Positions 23,476-32,544 of a DNA stretch of 64,000 bases are shown piece by piece; positions within the stretch are counted from its first letter, which is position 1, and each line of letters starts with the position of its first letter. The position numbers and the translations under genes are program-made. Under the pieces are notes generated by a model, which made no database searches, was not told where the DNA came from, and saw only the letters and a program-made list of their open reading frames with translations. Origin of the DNA: GCA-002282575 sp964493995 (GTDB lineage Bacteria; Pseudomonadota; Gammaproteobacteria; Thiomicrospirales; Thiomicrospiraceae); NCBI GenBank assembly GCA_964493995.1, contig CAZBQD010000007.1, positions 1 to 64,000 on the forward strand. The letters are read 5' to 3'.

Positions 23476-23760
23476 ATGGCAAAAATGGCTAGCGCACGTC
23501 ACATTTTGGTGAGCACAGAAGAAGAATGTTTAGCGCTGAAAGCGCAAATTGAAGCGGGCGAAGACTTCGCGTTTGTTGCCCAAGAACACTCTAGCTGCCC
23601 TTCTAGCCGCCAAGGCGGTGACTTGGGTTCGTTCCGTCCCGGCATGATGGTACCTGAGTTTGATAAAGTCGTATTCAGCGCTCCGATCAATGTCGTTCAG
23701 GGTCCTGTTAAAACCCAGTTTGGCTACCACCTATTAGAAGTGACTTCGCGTACTGAATAA
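23476..23760 (+). CDS. ppiC: Parvulin-type peptidyl-prolyl isomerase
   Basis: 94 residues, the full size of single-domain parvulins such as E. coli PpiC. Motifs: ASARHILVSTEEE, AQEHSSCPSSRQGGDLGSF, PEFDKVVFSAP, VKTQFGYHLLEV. There is no signal peptide, so it is cytoplasmic. AGGAA lies upstream of the ATG and a TATAAT at 23435-23440 could be its -10 box. A strong terminator follows. Confidence 0.92.
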   Translation: MAKMASARHILVSTEEECLALKAQIEAGEDFAFVAQEHSSCPSSRQGGDLGSFRPGMMVPEFDKVVFSAPINVVQGPVKTQFGYHLLEVTSRTE

Positions 23761-23788
23761 GTGAAGTGAGTCACTGACCACTAACGCT

Positions 23789-23815
23789 AGCCCCACCATG
23801 CGGGGCTATTTTTTT
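23789..23815 (+). terminator. Terminator after ppiC
   Basis: AGCCCC (23789-23794) and GGGGCT (23802-23807) with an ACCATGC loop, then a run of T residues. Confidence 0.85.
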
Positions 23816-23837
23816 GCCTGTCAACCAGACGAAACCA

Positions 23838-23868
23838 TAAAAAAAAGCCCCACCAAATGGTAGGGCTT
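23838..23868 (-). terminator. Terminator after soxB
   Basis: On the minus strand AGCCCT and GGGGCT arms with an inner ACCATTTGGT pair and a T-rich tail; it lies 26 bp past the soxB stop. The ppiC terminator is just to the left, so the two convergent genes are insulated. Confidence 0.85.
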
Positions 23869-23893
23869 CTTAACAACCGTAATACTAAACAAA

Positions 23894-25768
23894 TTACAGT
23901 AGTGGTGTCGCGTAGTTTTCCACACCTGGGTTGTTTTTCACACCTTTCAAGCGTGGGTGGTTCACTTTAGACAGTTTCACTTCTTTGTGTTTACGGATGT
24001 AATCCGCTACCACATCATGAATCAAGCGACCTGAACCCACAGAATCCACTTGCGCCCAGCCCGAAACAGTATAAGATTTACCGGCTTCGATGGGTGTGTC
24101 GTTGTCTAAACGAACATTGCTGATACGTTTGCCCAATGGTTGAGTTGGATCGATATCGTAAGTCAAACCACCGATACGAACCATGTCACCACCTGACTGC
24201 AAGTAAGGATCTTCAACGAACAAGTTGTCCGCAATCCCTTCCATCGCTTCGCGCAACTGTTCACCCGTCATTTCAGTACGGTAGGTTTCACCGTAAGTCA
24301 TTGAAGTTTCGTCCATGACGTTTTCGAAGGTAATGTTGTCGCCCGCCAATACCGAGGTACCCCAACGAACACCCGCCGACAAGGCGATTTGCGTATCGTG
24401 TTCTTCACGCAGAGCGTTAACGATAACTTGGTCCCAAGTACCCATGAAGTTGCCACGACGGTACAGGGTTTCACCTGCTACGCCGACCACTTCGCTTAAC
24501 AGAGATTCGTAAGTTTTACCTAAACGATCTTTGTTCACGGCGTTGTCAGCACGACGACCTTCAATCACCTTATCGTCATACTTAGTTTGACGCATGGTGT
24601 TGATGTAGCCTTCCATTTCTTTGTCAGCCGGTAGGATGTTCGAGAAAACAGGCAAGAGTTTGTATTGAACGCCAGCCACTTTACCCGCTTTAATATCTAA
24701 GTCCATCACGCCAACAAACTTACCATTAGAACCACCGTTGGTGACTAGGGTGGTGCCAGATTTGTTTTTCACTTTTACAGGTACAGGTACGCCATCGTGC
24801 GTGTGACCGCCGAAAATTGCATCAATACCGGTCACGCGGCTCGCTAACTTAATGTCAACGTCCATACCGTTATGAGAAATCACGATTACTGCAGCTGGTT
24901 TTTCTTTAGCGCGAACGTGGTTAACCGTTGCTTGCATTTCTTCTTCATTAACACCGAAGGTTAAATCTGGGAAGTTGGCACGTGGGTTAGCGTTAGCCAT
25001 ACGAGGGAAGGCTTGACCGATCACGGCGACTTTAAAACCGCCTACGTCTTTAATGGCATAAGGGGCAAAAGCATGGCGGCTGTCTTCGCTGAACAAGCCA
25101 ATACCACCGTATTTTTTCGTCATGGCAGCGTAGTCATCACCCATTAATGAGTCTTCACGAATCAAGCAGTTTTGCGCCAACATTTTGCCTTTGAACTTGC
25201 TCAAATTGCGGAAAACTTCTTCTTGCGTGTAAGTGAATTCCCAGTGAGGTGTCATGTAGTCAACGCCCAGGATGTTACAAGCCTCGACCATGTCAGCACC
25301 ACGCGTCCACAAAGCCGTACCCGAACCATGCCAAGTATCGCCACCATCGATTAACAAGGTGTTCTGACGACCACCCGCTTGTTCACGTAGGCTGTCAACC
25401 AAGGTTTTAACGTGAGCAAAACCACCCACTTTACCGTACTGACGCGCAGCATCGGTGAAGTTTAGGTAAGTAAACGCATGCGCTTCGATTGAGTTAGGTT
25501 TAATTTTTAACTCTTTCAACATCTTCTCACCAACAACGTGCGGCAATTTACCAAAAGCCGCGCCCATGCCTAAATTGACGTTAGGTTCACGGAAGTAAAC
25601 TGGCTTGAGTTGCGCGTGAGTATCAGTGATGTGCATGATACGAACTTGGCCGTAACGTGGCATCTTGTACATATCAGCTTCTTTACCAGCACGAGCCATA
25701 GTCGGTAACATACCTGCTGCTGCAGCCATACCCATGACGTGCAGAAATTCACGGCGATTCATTGCCAT
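23894..25768 (-). CDS. soxB: Thiosulfohydrolase SoxB
   Basis: Hydrolyses the sulfonate from SoxY-bound thiosulfate intermediates in the periplasmic Sox pathway. 624 residues with a twin-arginine signal (NRREFLHVMG). Metallophosphatase motifs are HITDTHAQ (46-53), LIDGGDTWHGSG (139-150), SHNGMDVD and GGHTHDG; the 5'-nucleotidase C-terminal domain follows. GGDTWHGSGT is a SoxB hallmark. GAGGAG precedes the ATG. No other sox gene lies nearby, as in Thiomicrospira-like bacteria where soxB is separate. Confidence 0.95.
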   Translation of the reverse strand: MAMNRREFLHVMGMAAAAGMLPTMARAGKEADMYKMPRYGQVRIMHITDTHAQLKPVYFREPNVNLGMGAAFGKLPHVVGEKMLKELKIKPNSIEAHAFTYLNFTDAARQYGKVGGFAHVKTLVDSLREQAGGRQNTLLIDGGDTWHGSGTALWTRGADMVEACNILGVDYMTPHWEFTYTQEEVFRNLSKFKGKMLAQNCLIREDSLMGDDYAAMTKKYGGIGLFSEDSRHAFAPYAIKDVGGFKVAVIGQAFPRMANANPRANFPDLTFGVNEEEMQATVNHVRAKEKPAAVIVISHNGMDVDIKLASRVTGIDAIFGGHTHDGVPVPVKVKNKSGTTLVTNGGSNGKFVGVMDLDIKAGKVAGVQYKLLPVFSNILPADKEMEGYINTMRQTKYDDKVIEGRRADNAVNKDRLGKTYESLLSEVVGVAGETLYRRGNFMGTWDQVIVNALREEHDTQIALSAGVRWGTSVLAGDNITFENVMDETSMTYGETYRTEMTGEQLREAMEGIADNLFVEDPYLQSGGDMVRIGGLTYDIDPTQPLGKRISNVRLDNDTPIEAGKSYTVSGWAQVDSVGSGRLIHDVVADYIRKHKEVKLSKVNHPRLKGVKNNPGVENYATPLL

Positions 25769-25810
25769 CGTGATGAGTCTCCTCAGTTGTCGAAAAAATA
25801 GATTATTAAA

Positions 25811-25866
25811 TGATGATATGCCCTAACTGCACAATGTGCAAATTAAATGTGTTTGGGCAATCATCA
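25811..25866. repeat. Long imperfect hairpin upstream of soxB
   Basis: TGATGAT-AT-GCCC (25811-25823) faces GGGC-A-ATCATCA (25855-25866), with TTAG-like pairing next to the arms. Inside lies the perfect palindrome TGCACA-A-TGTGCA (25828-25840). It sits between the purL stop and the soxB start, both minus strand. It may end purL transcripts or be a regulatory site for soxB. Confidence 0.5.
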
Positions 25867-25888
25867 GTGTTCTTAATTACGAAGAGCC

Positions 25889-28800
25889 TTAGTTTACCCA
25901 AGCTCTAGCGTTGCGGAATAAGCGCATCCACGGCCCTTCTTCCGGCCAATCATCCGGATGCCACGAATACTGATCGCGTCGGAATACCCGCTCAGGATGA
26001 GGCATCATAATGGTGGCCCGACCATCAGTCGAGGTAAAGCCGGTTAAACCCGCTGCTGAGCCATTTGGATTCAGCGGATAAACTTCGGTTGCCGCACCAG
26101 AGGCATCGACATAACGCAACGCAGCCTGAGCTTGCGCTTGATGCGCCGCATCACGCCACACCACGCGACCTTCACCATGTGCCACGGCAATCGGCATCAT
26201 CGAGCCTGCCATCCCCTGCAACAACACCGAAACACTTTCTTCTACTTTCACCATAGATAGGCGAGCTTCAAATTGCTCCGATGTATTGCGGAAGAAACGT
26301 GGCCAGTGTTCCGCCCCCGGAATCAAGTCATGCAGACTCGACAACATTTGGCAACCGTTACACACCCCTAGAGTGAAGGTGTCCTGACGGTGGAAGAAGT
26401 CGGCAAAGGCGGTTGAGGCTTGATTGTTGAGCTGAATGCTCGAAGCCCATCCACGACCAGCTCCCATCACATCCCCATAAGAGAAGCCGCCACAAGCCAC
26501 CAGACCTTTCATTTGCTCAAGCGACAAACGTCCGCTGATGATGTCACTCATGTGCACATCAATGGCATCAAAACCCGCTTGCGTAAAGGCAGCGGCCATT
26601 TCCTGTTGACCATTCACGCCTTGCTCACGCAAGATGGCCACTTTAGGACGCGCACCCAAATTCAGATAAGGAGCAGCCACATTTTCGGCTGGGTTATAAC
26701 TCAGTTGAGCAAATAATTTTGACTCTGCCGCCTGCGATTGAATCAATCCATAGGCTTGTTGCGCGCAGTCAGCATTATCACGTAAAGCCTGCATGCGGTA
26801 AGAAGTTTCCGACCAACGTGCATGAACATCTGCAAGGCTGCGCTCGAATACCAAGGCGCCATTCGCGTTCACACGCACAGACTGTGCGTCATTAAAATGC
26901 GCAACCGCATGACAACGATCACTCAAGCCATGATCTGCAACCAACTGGGTGAACTGGGCTTGGTTCGCTGACGTTACCTGCACCACCACACCGATTTCTT
27001 CACTAAACAGGGCAGCGATCACATCGTCTGCAAAAACAGACAAATCAATATCTAAACCAGTGCGACCCGCAAACGCCATTTCGGCTAAGGTAGTAAATAA
27101 ACCCCCATCACTGCGATCATGGTAAGCCGTAATCAAACCCTGTGCACGTGCCGATGTTAACAGATTGAACAGGCTACGCATCGCTTCTGGCGTGATATCA
27201 GGAGCGACATCACCCACCTGATTATAAACTTGCGCCAAACAAGAGCCGCCTAGACGATTGGCGCCGGCACCCAAATCTAACAACCAAAGTTGACCACCCA
27301 AATCCGCCCGCAACTCAGGCGTCCAGGTTTTGCGAATGTCTTGCACCGGAGCAAAAGCCGTGACCACCAACGAGAGTGGCGAAACCACGGCTTTTTGCTG
27401 ACCTTGCTCGTCTTTCCACAAGGTTTTCATCGATAACGAATCTTTACCGACCGGAATGGTTAAGCCTAACGCTGGACAAAACTCCATACCAACGGCTTTC
27501 ACGCCCGCATAAAGCGCCGCATCTTCGCCGCTATGCCCCGCCGCCGCCATCCAGTTAGCCGACAACTTAATGTGGGTTAAATCGGCCACATCGGCTGCCA
27601 AGAGGTTGGTTAACGACTCAGCGACCGACATGCGTGTCGAAGCCGCTGGATCTAACACCGCCAAAGGTGAACGCTCACCAATGGCCATAGCTTCACCAGT
27701 ATGATGCACGTAATCCGTTGCCGTTACCGCCACATCCGCCACCGGAACTTGCCAAGGTCCGACCATTTGATCACGAGCAACCAAACCGGTAATACTTCGG
27801 TCTGCGATGGTGATGAGGAAAGTCTTATCCGCAATGGTGGGCAAGGCCATCAAACGATTGACCGCATCATTAACATCAATCGCCGCGGTATCAAATCCCG
27901 GTTGCGAACGCACCACATCGGCCACATCACGATGCAACTTGGGTGCTTTACCTAATAAAATCGGCAACGGCATATCAACCGGCGCATTATTGAATTGCGG
28001 GTCTTCAACCGTTAAGTGTGCTTCTTGTGTCGCTTCACCCAGCACCGCAAAGGGGCAACGTTCGCGCTGACAAATGGCTTCGAAAATCTCAAGTTTATCG
28101 GCAGCAATCGCCATCACATAACGTTCTTGCGATTCGTTACACCAAATTTCCATCGGCGACATGCTTGATTCGTCATTAGGTACTGCACGCAAGTTGAGCT
28201 TCGCCCCTTTACCGGCATCATTGACCAATTCAGGCATGGCATTCGACAAACCACCCGCACCCACATCGTGAATGAACAGAATGGGATTATCCTCACCCAT
28301 CCAAGCGCAGCGGTCGATCACCTCTTGCGCACGACGTTCCATTTCAGGGTTACCGCGCTGTACCGATGCAAAATCCAGACTTTCGTGTGATTTACCGGCA
28401 TCGACACTGGAAGCGGCACCTCCACCCAAACCAATGAGCATGGCTGGGCCACCCAACACGATCAGTTTAGAACCCGCTGGAAAAGGTTGTTTTTGCACGT
28501 GTTGTTCGCGAATATTACCAAGACCACCCGCCAACATAATGGGCTTGTGATAACCGCGTTGCTCAACCCCATTAGGCGTTAACACAGGATTTTCGTAGGT
28601 ACGGAAATAACCACATAAGCCAGGACGACCGAACTCATTGTTAAAGGCAGCAGAACCCAAAGGCCCTTCAATCATCACATCAAGCGCTGAAACAATGCGA
28701 CCTGGTTTACCGTATTGCAATTCCCAAGGTTGCTGAAAAGCAGGAATGGCCAGATTCGATACCGTAAAGCCAGTTAAGCCAGCCTTAGGCTTAGAACCCC

Positions 28801-29770
28801 GCCCTGTTGCGCCTTCATCACGAATTTCACCACCTGAACCGGTTGCTGCACCCGCAAAAGGAGCAATCGCTGTCGGGTGATTGTGTGTTTCGACTTTCAT
28901 TAAAATGGCGACCTGCTCTTCATGAGCACGGTAAACGCCATCCGCATCGGGGAAAAAGAGCTCGCCCAGGCTCCCTTGCATCACCGCCGCGTTATCACTA
29001 TAAGCCGACAGCATGCGAGAAGGTTCGTTAGCATAGGTGTTTCGAATCATACCAAATAGACTATGGTCTTGTTTTTGACCATCAATCGTCCACTGAGCAT
29101 TGAAAATTTTATGGCGACAATGCTCTGAATTGGCCTGAGCAAACATCATCAACTCAGCGTCAACCGGATCGCGTTTTAATTGTTCGTTAAAAGCCGTGAA
29201 CAAATAGTCGATTTCATCTTCAGATAACGCCAATCCCATGCTTTGATTCGCCGCTACCAAGGCTGCGCGACCTTGAGACAAAACGGGAATGGTTTGGTAA
29301 GGCTTAGGCGCCTGATGTGAAAAGAGCGCGGTTAACGCATCGACCGAGTCTAGCACGCTTTCTGTCATGCGATCGTGCACCAAACCTTGCACTGTGGCAA
29401 GTTGCTCAGGGCTCAACGTATCATCTAAACGCCAAGCGATGGCTTGTTCGATACGTTTAATGCCATGCAAACCACAGTTATGCACAATGTCAGTCGCTTT
29501 AGAAGACCAAGGCGAAATGGTACCGACGCGAGGCGAGACCACAAACTGTGCCGACAAGGCCGTTGCCAATTCAGTCGATTCATTCAACAGCTTGCTGAGC
29601 GTGAGTTTCGCTTGTACATCGAGCGGTTGTTCACATTCAGCCACATAAACAAACTGTGCTTCCACTTGCACTAATTCAACACCACGTTGTTGCGCGCGTT
29701 GTTTCAGTTGCTGGATACGGAACGCAGAAAGCGCCGCTTGCCCCCAAATAAATTCAATGACTTGACTCAT
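25889..29770 (-). CDS. purL: Phosphoribosylformylglycinamidine synthase
   Basis: Large FGAM synthase of purine synthesis: makes formylglycinamidine ribotide from FGAR, glutamine and ATP. 1293 residues, the normal length of the fused proteobacterial enzyme. The N-terminal PurS-like region is followed by two AIRS-like ATP domains (AQANSEHCRHKIF, VETHNHPTAIAPF, GGEIRDEGATGRG, AGGLSNA). The C-terminal glutaminase has LGVCNGCQML with the catalytic Cys and a final PHPERVFR. Stand-alone gene upstream of soxB. Confidence 0.96.
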   Translation of the reverse strand: MSQVIEFIWGQAALSAFRIQQLKQRAQQRGVELVQVEAQFVYVAECEQPLDVQAKLTLSKLLNESTELATALSAQFVVSPRVGTISPWSSKATDIVHNCGLHGIKRIEQAIAWRLDDTLSPEQLATVQGLVHDRMTESVLDSVDALTALFSHQAPKPYQTIPVLSQGRAALVAANQSMGLALSEDEIDYLFTAFNEQLKRDPVDAELMMFAQANSEHCRHKIFNAQWTIDGQKQDHSLFGMIRNTYANEPSRMLSAYSDNAAVMQGSLGELFFPDADGVYRAHEEQVAILMKVETHNHPTAIAPFAGAATGSGGEIRDEGATGRGSKPKAGLTGFTVSNLAIPAFQQPWELQYGKPGRIVSALDVMIEGPLGSAAFNNEFGRPGLCGYFRTYENPVLTPNGVEQRGYHKPIMLAGGLGNIREQHVQKQPFPAGSKLIVLGGPAMLIGLGGGAASSVDAGKSHESLDFASVQRGNPEMERRAQEVIDRCAWMGEDNPILFIHDVGAGGLSNAMPELVNDAGKGAKLNLRAVPNDESSMSPMEIWCNESQERYVMAIAADKLEIFEAICQRERCPFAVLGEATQEAHLTVEDPQFNNAPVDMPLPILLGKAPKLHRDVADVVRSQPGFDTAAIDVNDAVNRLMALPTIADKTFLITIADRSITGLVARDQMVGPWQVPVADVAVTATDYVHHTGEAMAIGERSPLAVLDPAASTRMSVAESLTNLLAADVADLTHIKLSANWMAAAGHSGEDAALYAGVKAVGMEFCPALGLTIPVGKDSLSMKTLWKDEQGQQKAVVSPLSLVVTAFAPVQDIRKTWTPELRADLGGQLWLLDLGAGANRLGGSCLAQVYNQVGDVAPDITPEAMRSLFNLLTSARAQGLITAYHDRSDGGLFTTLAEMAFAGRTGLDIDLSVFADDVIAALFSEEIGVVVQVTSANQAQFTQLVADHGLSDRCHAVAHFNDAQSVRVNANGALVFERSLADVHARWSETSYRMQALRDNADCAQQAYGLIQSQAAESKLFAQLSYNPAENVAAPYLNLGARPKVAILREQGVNGQQEMAAAFTQAGFDAIDVHMSDIISGRLSLEQMKGLVACGGFSYGDVMGAGRGWASSIQLNNQASTAFADFFHRQDTFTLGVCNGCQMLSSLHDLIPGAEHWPRFFRNTSEQFEARLSMVKVEESVSVLLQGMAGSMMPIAVAHGEGRVVWRDAAHQAQAQAALRYVDASGAATEVYPLNPNGSAAGLTGFTSTDGRATIMMPHPERVFRRDQYSWHPDDWPEEGPWMRLFRNARAWVN

Positions 29771-30858
29771 TCAATCGCACCCATACGCTGGAAGATAGAT
29801 TTACGTTCTTTTGCCGTTAATGCGCGATTATCGACACTTTCAACGGTGACATCCGTTGTTTTCAAGCTGGTGTTGGCTTTGAACTTCAAGCTCACCTGAT
29901 TAACTGCTTCAGATTCGGAGCTGAACAGACGAGAGAAAAAGCCTTTTTCTTCTTGAGCCGCCTCTGGTTTGAGTTTGAGGGTCATGATGCCATTCGCTTT
30001 GTCGGTGCTCAACACGGTGAAGCCAGAACGATCTGCCAAAGACAAAATAAACTGCCAACTTTCTTCCATACCCGCTTTGAGACTCAATCCGGCGAATTCG
30101 CCGTCTAACGACATTTCAAGACGTTTTTCGGTCGCAGCCACCTGGGCAACGGCATTATTCATCGAAGCCCCTAAGAACACCATCGATTGATAGAGCATTT
30201 CTGCTTCAAATACGGGATGGTAAGGACGTGAACGCCAATTATTAATGTCACCATCAAAATCAGCCAAAATCATCGAATGACGCAGATAGACGTTGGCGCC
30301 GCCTTGCTTGTCTGTTTCAACTCGAAGCGTTAACCGATCCATCGCACCCTTAGCGGTCTCTTCGCGCCATGAGTTCAAAATACGCGTTAAAAAACCCATT
30401 TCCGATTTAGGTACGACTTCTTTACGGGCTACATAGGCGGTGCGAATCAAACCCACGTCTTTACGAGACTCTTCGACCGTGAAGCCTTGAGCCACCAAGA
30501 AGCGTTGTAAACGTTCCCACAAATCATCTGAATTGACTTTATCAACATGCAACCAGCGTTCAGAAAGGTTGCTGGCAATCGACAGACCATCTACCTGATA
30601 AGTCGGAATGTCCTTACGCATAATCTTGTCATTTAACTGACCCATCAACTGACGGTTGGTCACATCCATATTACGGTTTGGATTCTGAAAACCCGGTGGC
30701 AATTCCAAAGGAGAAATCAGCGCATCTTGTGTAACGCGGTAGTTATCTGGGCTGGTGATGGCATCACCAGAACCAAACGACTTACTTAGGCTGCTACAAC
30801 CGGACAGCGACAAAACAGATAAGGCCGTGATGCCCACTAAGCCTAAAGAATATTTCAT
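29767..30858 (-). CDS. bamC: Outer-membrane assembly lipoprotein BamC
   Basis: Part of the BAM machinery that inserts beta-barrel proteins. About 363 residues from ATG 30858. The lipobox LSGCSS anchors it. PDNYRVTQD...LELPPGF is the conserved unstructured N-terminal segment that contacts BamD, followed by two helix-grip domains. It lies immediately downstream of dapA on the same strand, the classic dapA-bamC order. An ATG at 30870 is also in frame. Confidence 0.9.
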   Translation of the reverse strand: MKYSLGLVGITALSVLSLSGCSSLSKSFGSGDAITSPDNYRVTQDALISPLELPPGFQNPNRNMDVTNRQLMGQLNDKIMRKDIPTYQVDGLSIASNLSERWLHVDKVNSDDLWERLQRFLVAQGFTVEESRKDVGLIRTAYVARKEVVPKSEMGFLTRILNSWREETAKGAMDRLTLRVETDKQGGANVYLRHSMILADFDGDINNWRSRPYHPVFEAEMLYQSMVFLGASMNNAVAQVAATEKRLEMSLDGEFAGLSLKAGMEESWQFILSLADRSGFTVLSTDKANGIMTLKLKPEAAQEEKGFFSRLFSSESEAVNQVSLKFKANTSLKTTDVTVESVDNRALTAKERKSIFQRMGAIE

Positions 30859-30879
30859 GAAACAAGGCACTCCGAAAAA

Positions 30880-31770
30880 TTATGAGTTTGGTAAACAATG
30901 GGCTTGCTGAAGCGCGGCTTCAATCAGCGGACGCTTGGCCTCTGACAAAACCGTTAAAGGCAGACGAATACCCAAACCAACATAACCCATGCGATTTAAT
31001 GCCCATTTCACGGGAATGGGATTGGCTTCAACAAACAGATCACGATGTAGAGCTTGCAAAGGCAAGTCCAAAGCACGAGCTTCTTCTGCCTTACCCGCGA
31101 GCGCGGCTTGATAAGCTTGACTGACCGCCTTGGGAGCAACATTCGCCGTCACGGAAATACCGCCATGCCCACCTAACAAAATAAACTCAACCGCTGTGGC
31201 ATCATCGCCGGTGTAAAACTCAAATCCCGGTGCGCAAATAGCCTGCATCGCTGTCAAGCGTTCTAGGTTGCCTGTTGCATCTTTGATACCCACAATATTG
31301 TCAATGTGCGACAAGCGAGCGACCGTTTCTGGCAACATATCCACCGCAGTGCGCCCTGGTACATTGTACAAAACCACCGGAATATCCACGGCTTCAGCAA
31401 CGGCTTTGTAGTGCAGGTAAAGCCCTTCTTGCGTGGGTTTGTTGTAGTAAGGCGTTACCAATAAGGCGGCGGCGGCACCGGCGTCTTTCGCACACTGTGT
31501 TAATGCAATCGCTTCACGCGTGCTGTTAGCACCCGTTCCACCCATAATCGGTACGCGACCCTTGACATAATCCACCGCATAGCGAATCAACGCACAGTGT
31601 TCGTCGTAGTCCAAGGTCGAAGCTTCACCCGTGGTTCCCGCAACACAAATAACCGAAGTTTCGTTATCACAATGAAAATCTAATAAGCGATCGAAAGCCG
31701 GATAATCAACCGCACCTTCAGGCGTCATGGGCGTTACGATGGCAACCATGCTTCCACGAAATGAAATCAC
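30880..31770 (-). CDS. dapA: 4-hydroxy-tetrahydrodipicolinate synthase
   Basis: Condenses pyruvate and aspartate semialdehyde in the lysine/diaminopimelate pathway. About 296 residues. I chose the GTG at 31770 because GGAGAG lies 7 nt upstream and the protein then begins ISFRGSMVAIVTPMTPEG, normal for the family. Schiff-base Lys is in GIKDATGNLERL and the proton-relay Tyr in LYNVPGRTA. Co-transcribed with bamC. Confidence 0.95.
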   Translation of the reverse strand: MISFRGSMVAIVTPMTPEGAVDYPAFDRLLDFHCDNETSVICVAGTTGEASTLDYDEHCALIRYAVDYVKGRVPIMGGTGANSTREAIALTQCAKDAGAAAALLVTPYYNKPTQEGLYLHYKAVAEAVDIPVVLYNVPGRTAVDMLPETVARLSHIDNIVGIKDATGNLERLTAMQAICAPGFEFYTGDDATAVEFILLGGHGGISVTANVAPKAVSQAYQAALAGKAEEARALDLPLQALHRDLFVEANPIPVKWALNRMGYVGLGIRLPLTVLSEAKRPLIEAALQQAHCLPNS

Positions 31771-31854
31771 GCAGGAACTCTCCAAAGAGATAAATTAAAT
31801 AAGTACTATGATACCGCAGTTAGCCATTGCTTAGCAAAAACGATAGATTAAAAA

Positions 31855-32544
31855 CTAGGTGACAAATTGCCCATCCCTCATCAGCAACACCCGATTCATC
31901 CGTTCTGCCAGACTGCTATCATGGGTAACAATAATGAGCGACATATTGGTTTGTTGTTGTAATTCCATCAACAAATCATAAATCTTGTCCGCGGTTGCCG
32001 AATCTAAATTACCCGTCGGTTCATCGGCCATCAAGCAGTCGGGACGCGTCACCAAAGCGCGAGCAATGGCGGTACGTTGCCGCTCACCACCCGATAGCTC
32101 ACCGGGTTTGTGCGCCAATCGATGCGACAATCCCACTGAATCCAACATGGTTTTTGCCGCTTCTCTGGCTTGGGCAGCAGGCGTGCGGCGTACCATTAAC
32201 GGCATAGCCACATTGTCTAGCACGGTAAATTCGGGTAACAAATGATGAAACTGGTAGACAAAGCCCAAATGACGATTACGCAGGCGACCCCGCTCTGCTT
32301 CATTCAGAGTTGAATAATCTTGACCACATAAACGCACTTTACCCGCTGTCGGTTTATCCAACCCCCCCAGCAAATGCAGTAAAGTCGATTTACCCGATCC
32401 CGATGCGCCGACAATGGCGCAACAATCACCCGGTTCAATGCTGAAGTCGATGGATTTAAGCACATCCACCTGCATATCGCCTTCTTCAAAGCGTTTGCAT
32501 AAACCCTGTGCTTCTAATACAAAGGATTGAGCAGGATTATTCAT
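31855..32544 (-). CDS. lolD: Lipoprotein-releasing ABC ATPase LolD
   Basis: ATPase that powers release of outer-membrane lipoproteins to LolA. 229 residues. Walker A GASGSGKST, Q-loop region FVYQFHHLLPEFTVLDN, signature LSGGERQR and Walker B LMADEPTGNLDS are all intact. Overlaps the end of the upstream permease gene by 8 nt. Confidence 0.95.
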   Translation of the reverse strand: MNNPAQSFVLEAQGLCKRFEEGDMQVDVLKSIDFSIEPGDCCAIVGASGSGKSTLLHLLGGLDKPTAGKVRLCGQDYSTLNEAERGRLRNRHLGFVYQFHHLLPEFTVLDNVAMPLMVRRTPAAQAREAAKTMLDSVGLSHRLAHKPGELSGGERQRTAIARALVTRPDCLMADEPTGNLDSATADKIYDLLMELQQQTNMSLIIVTHDSSLAERMNRVLLMRDGQFVT

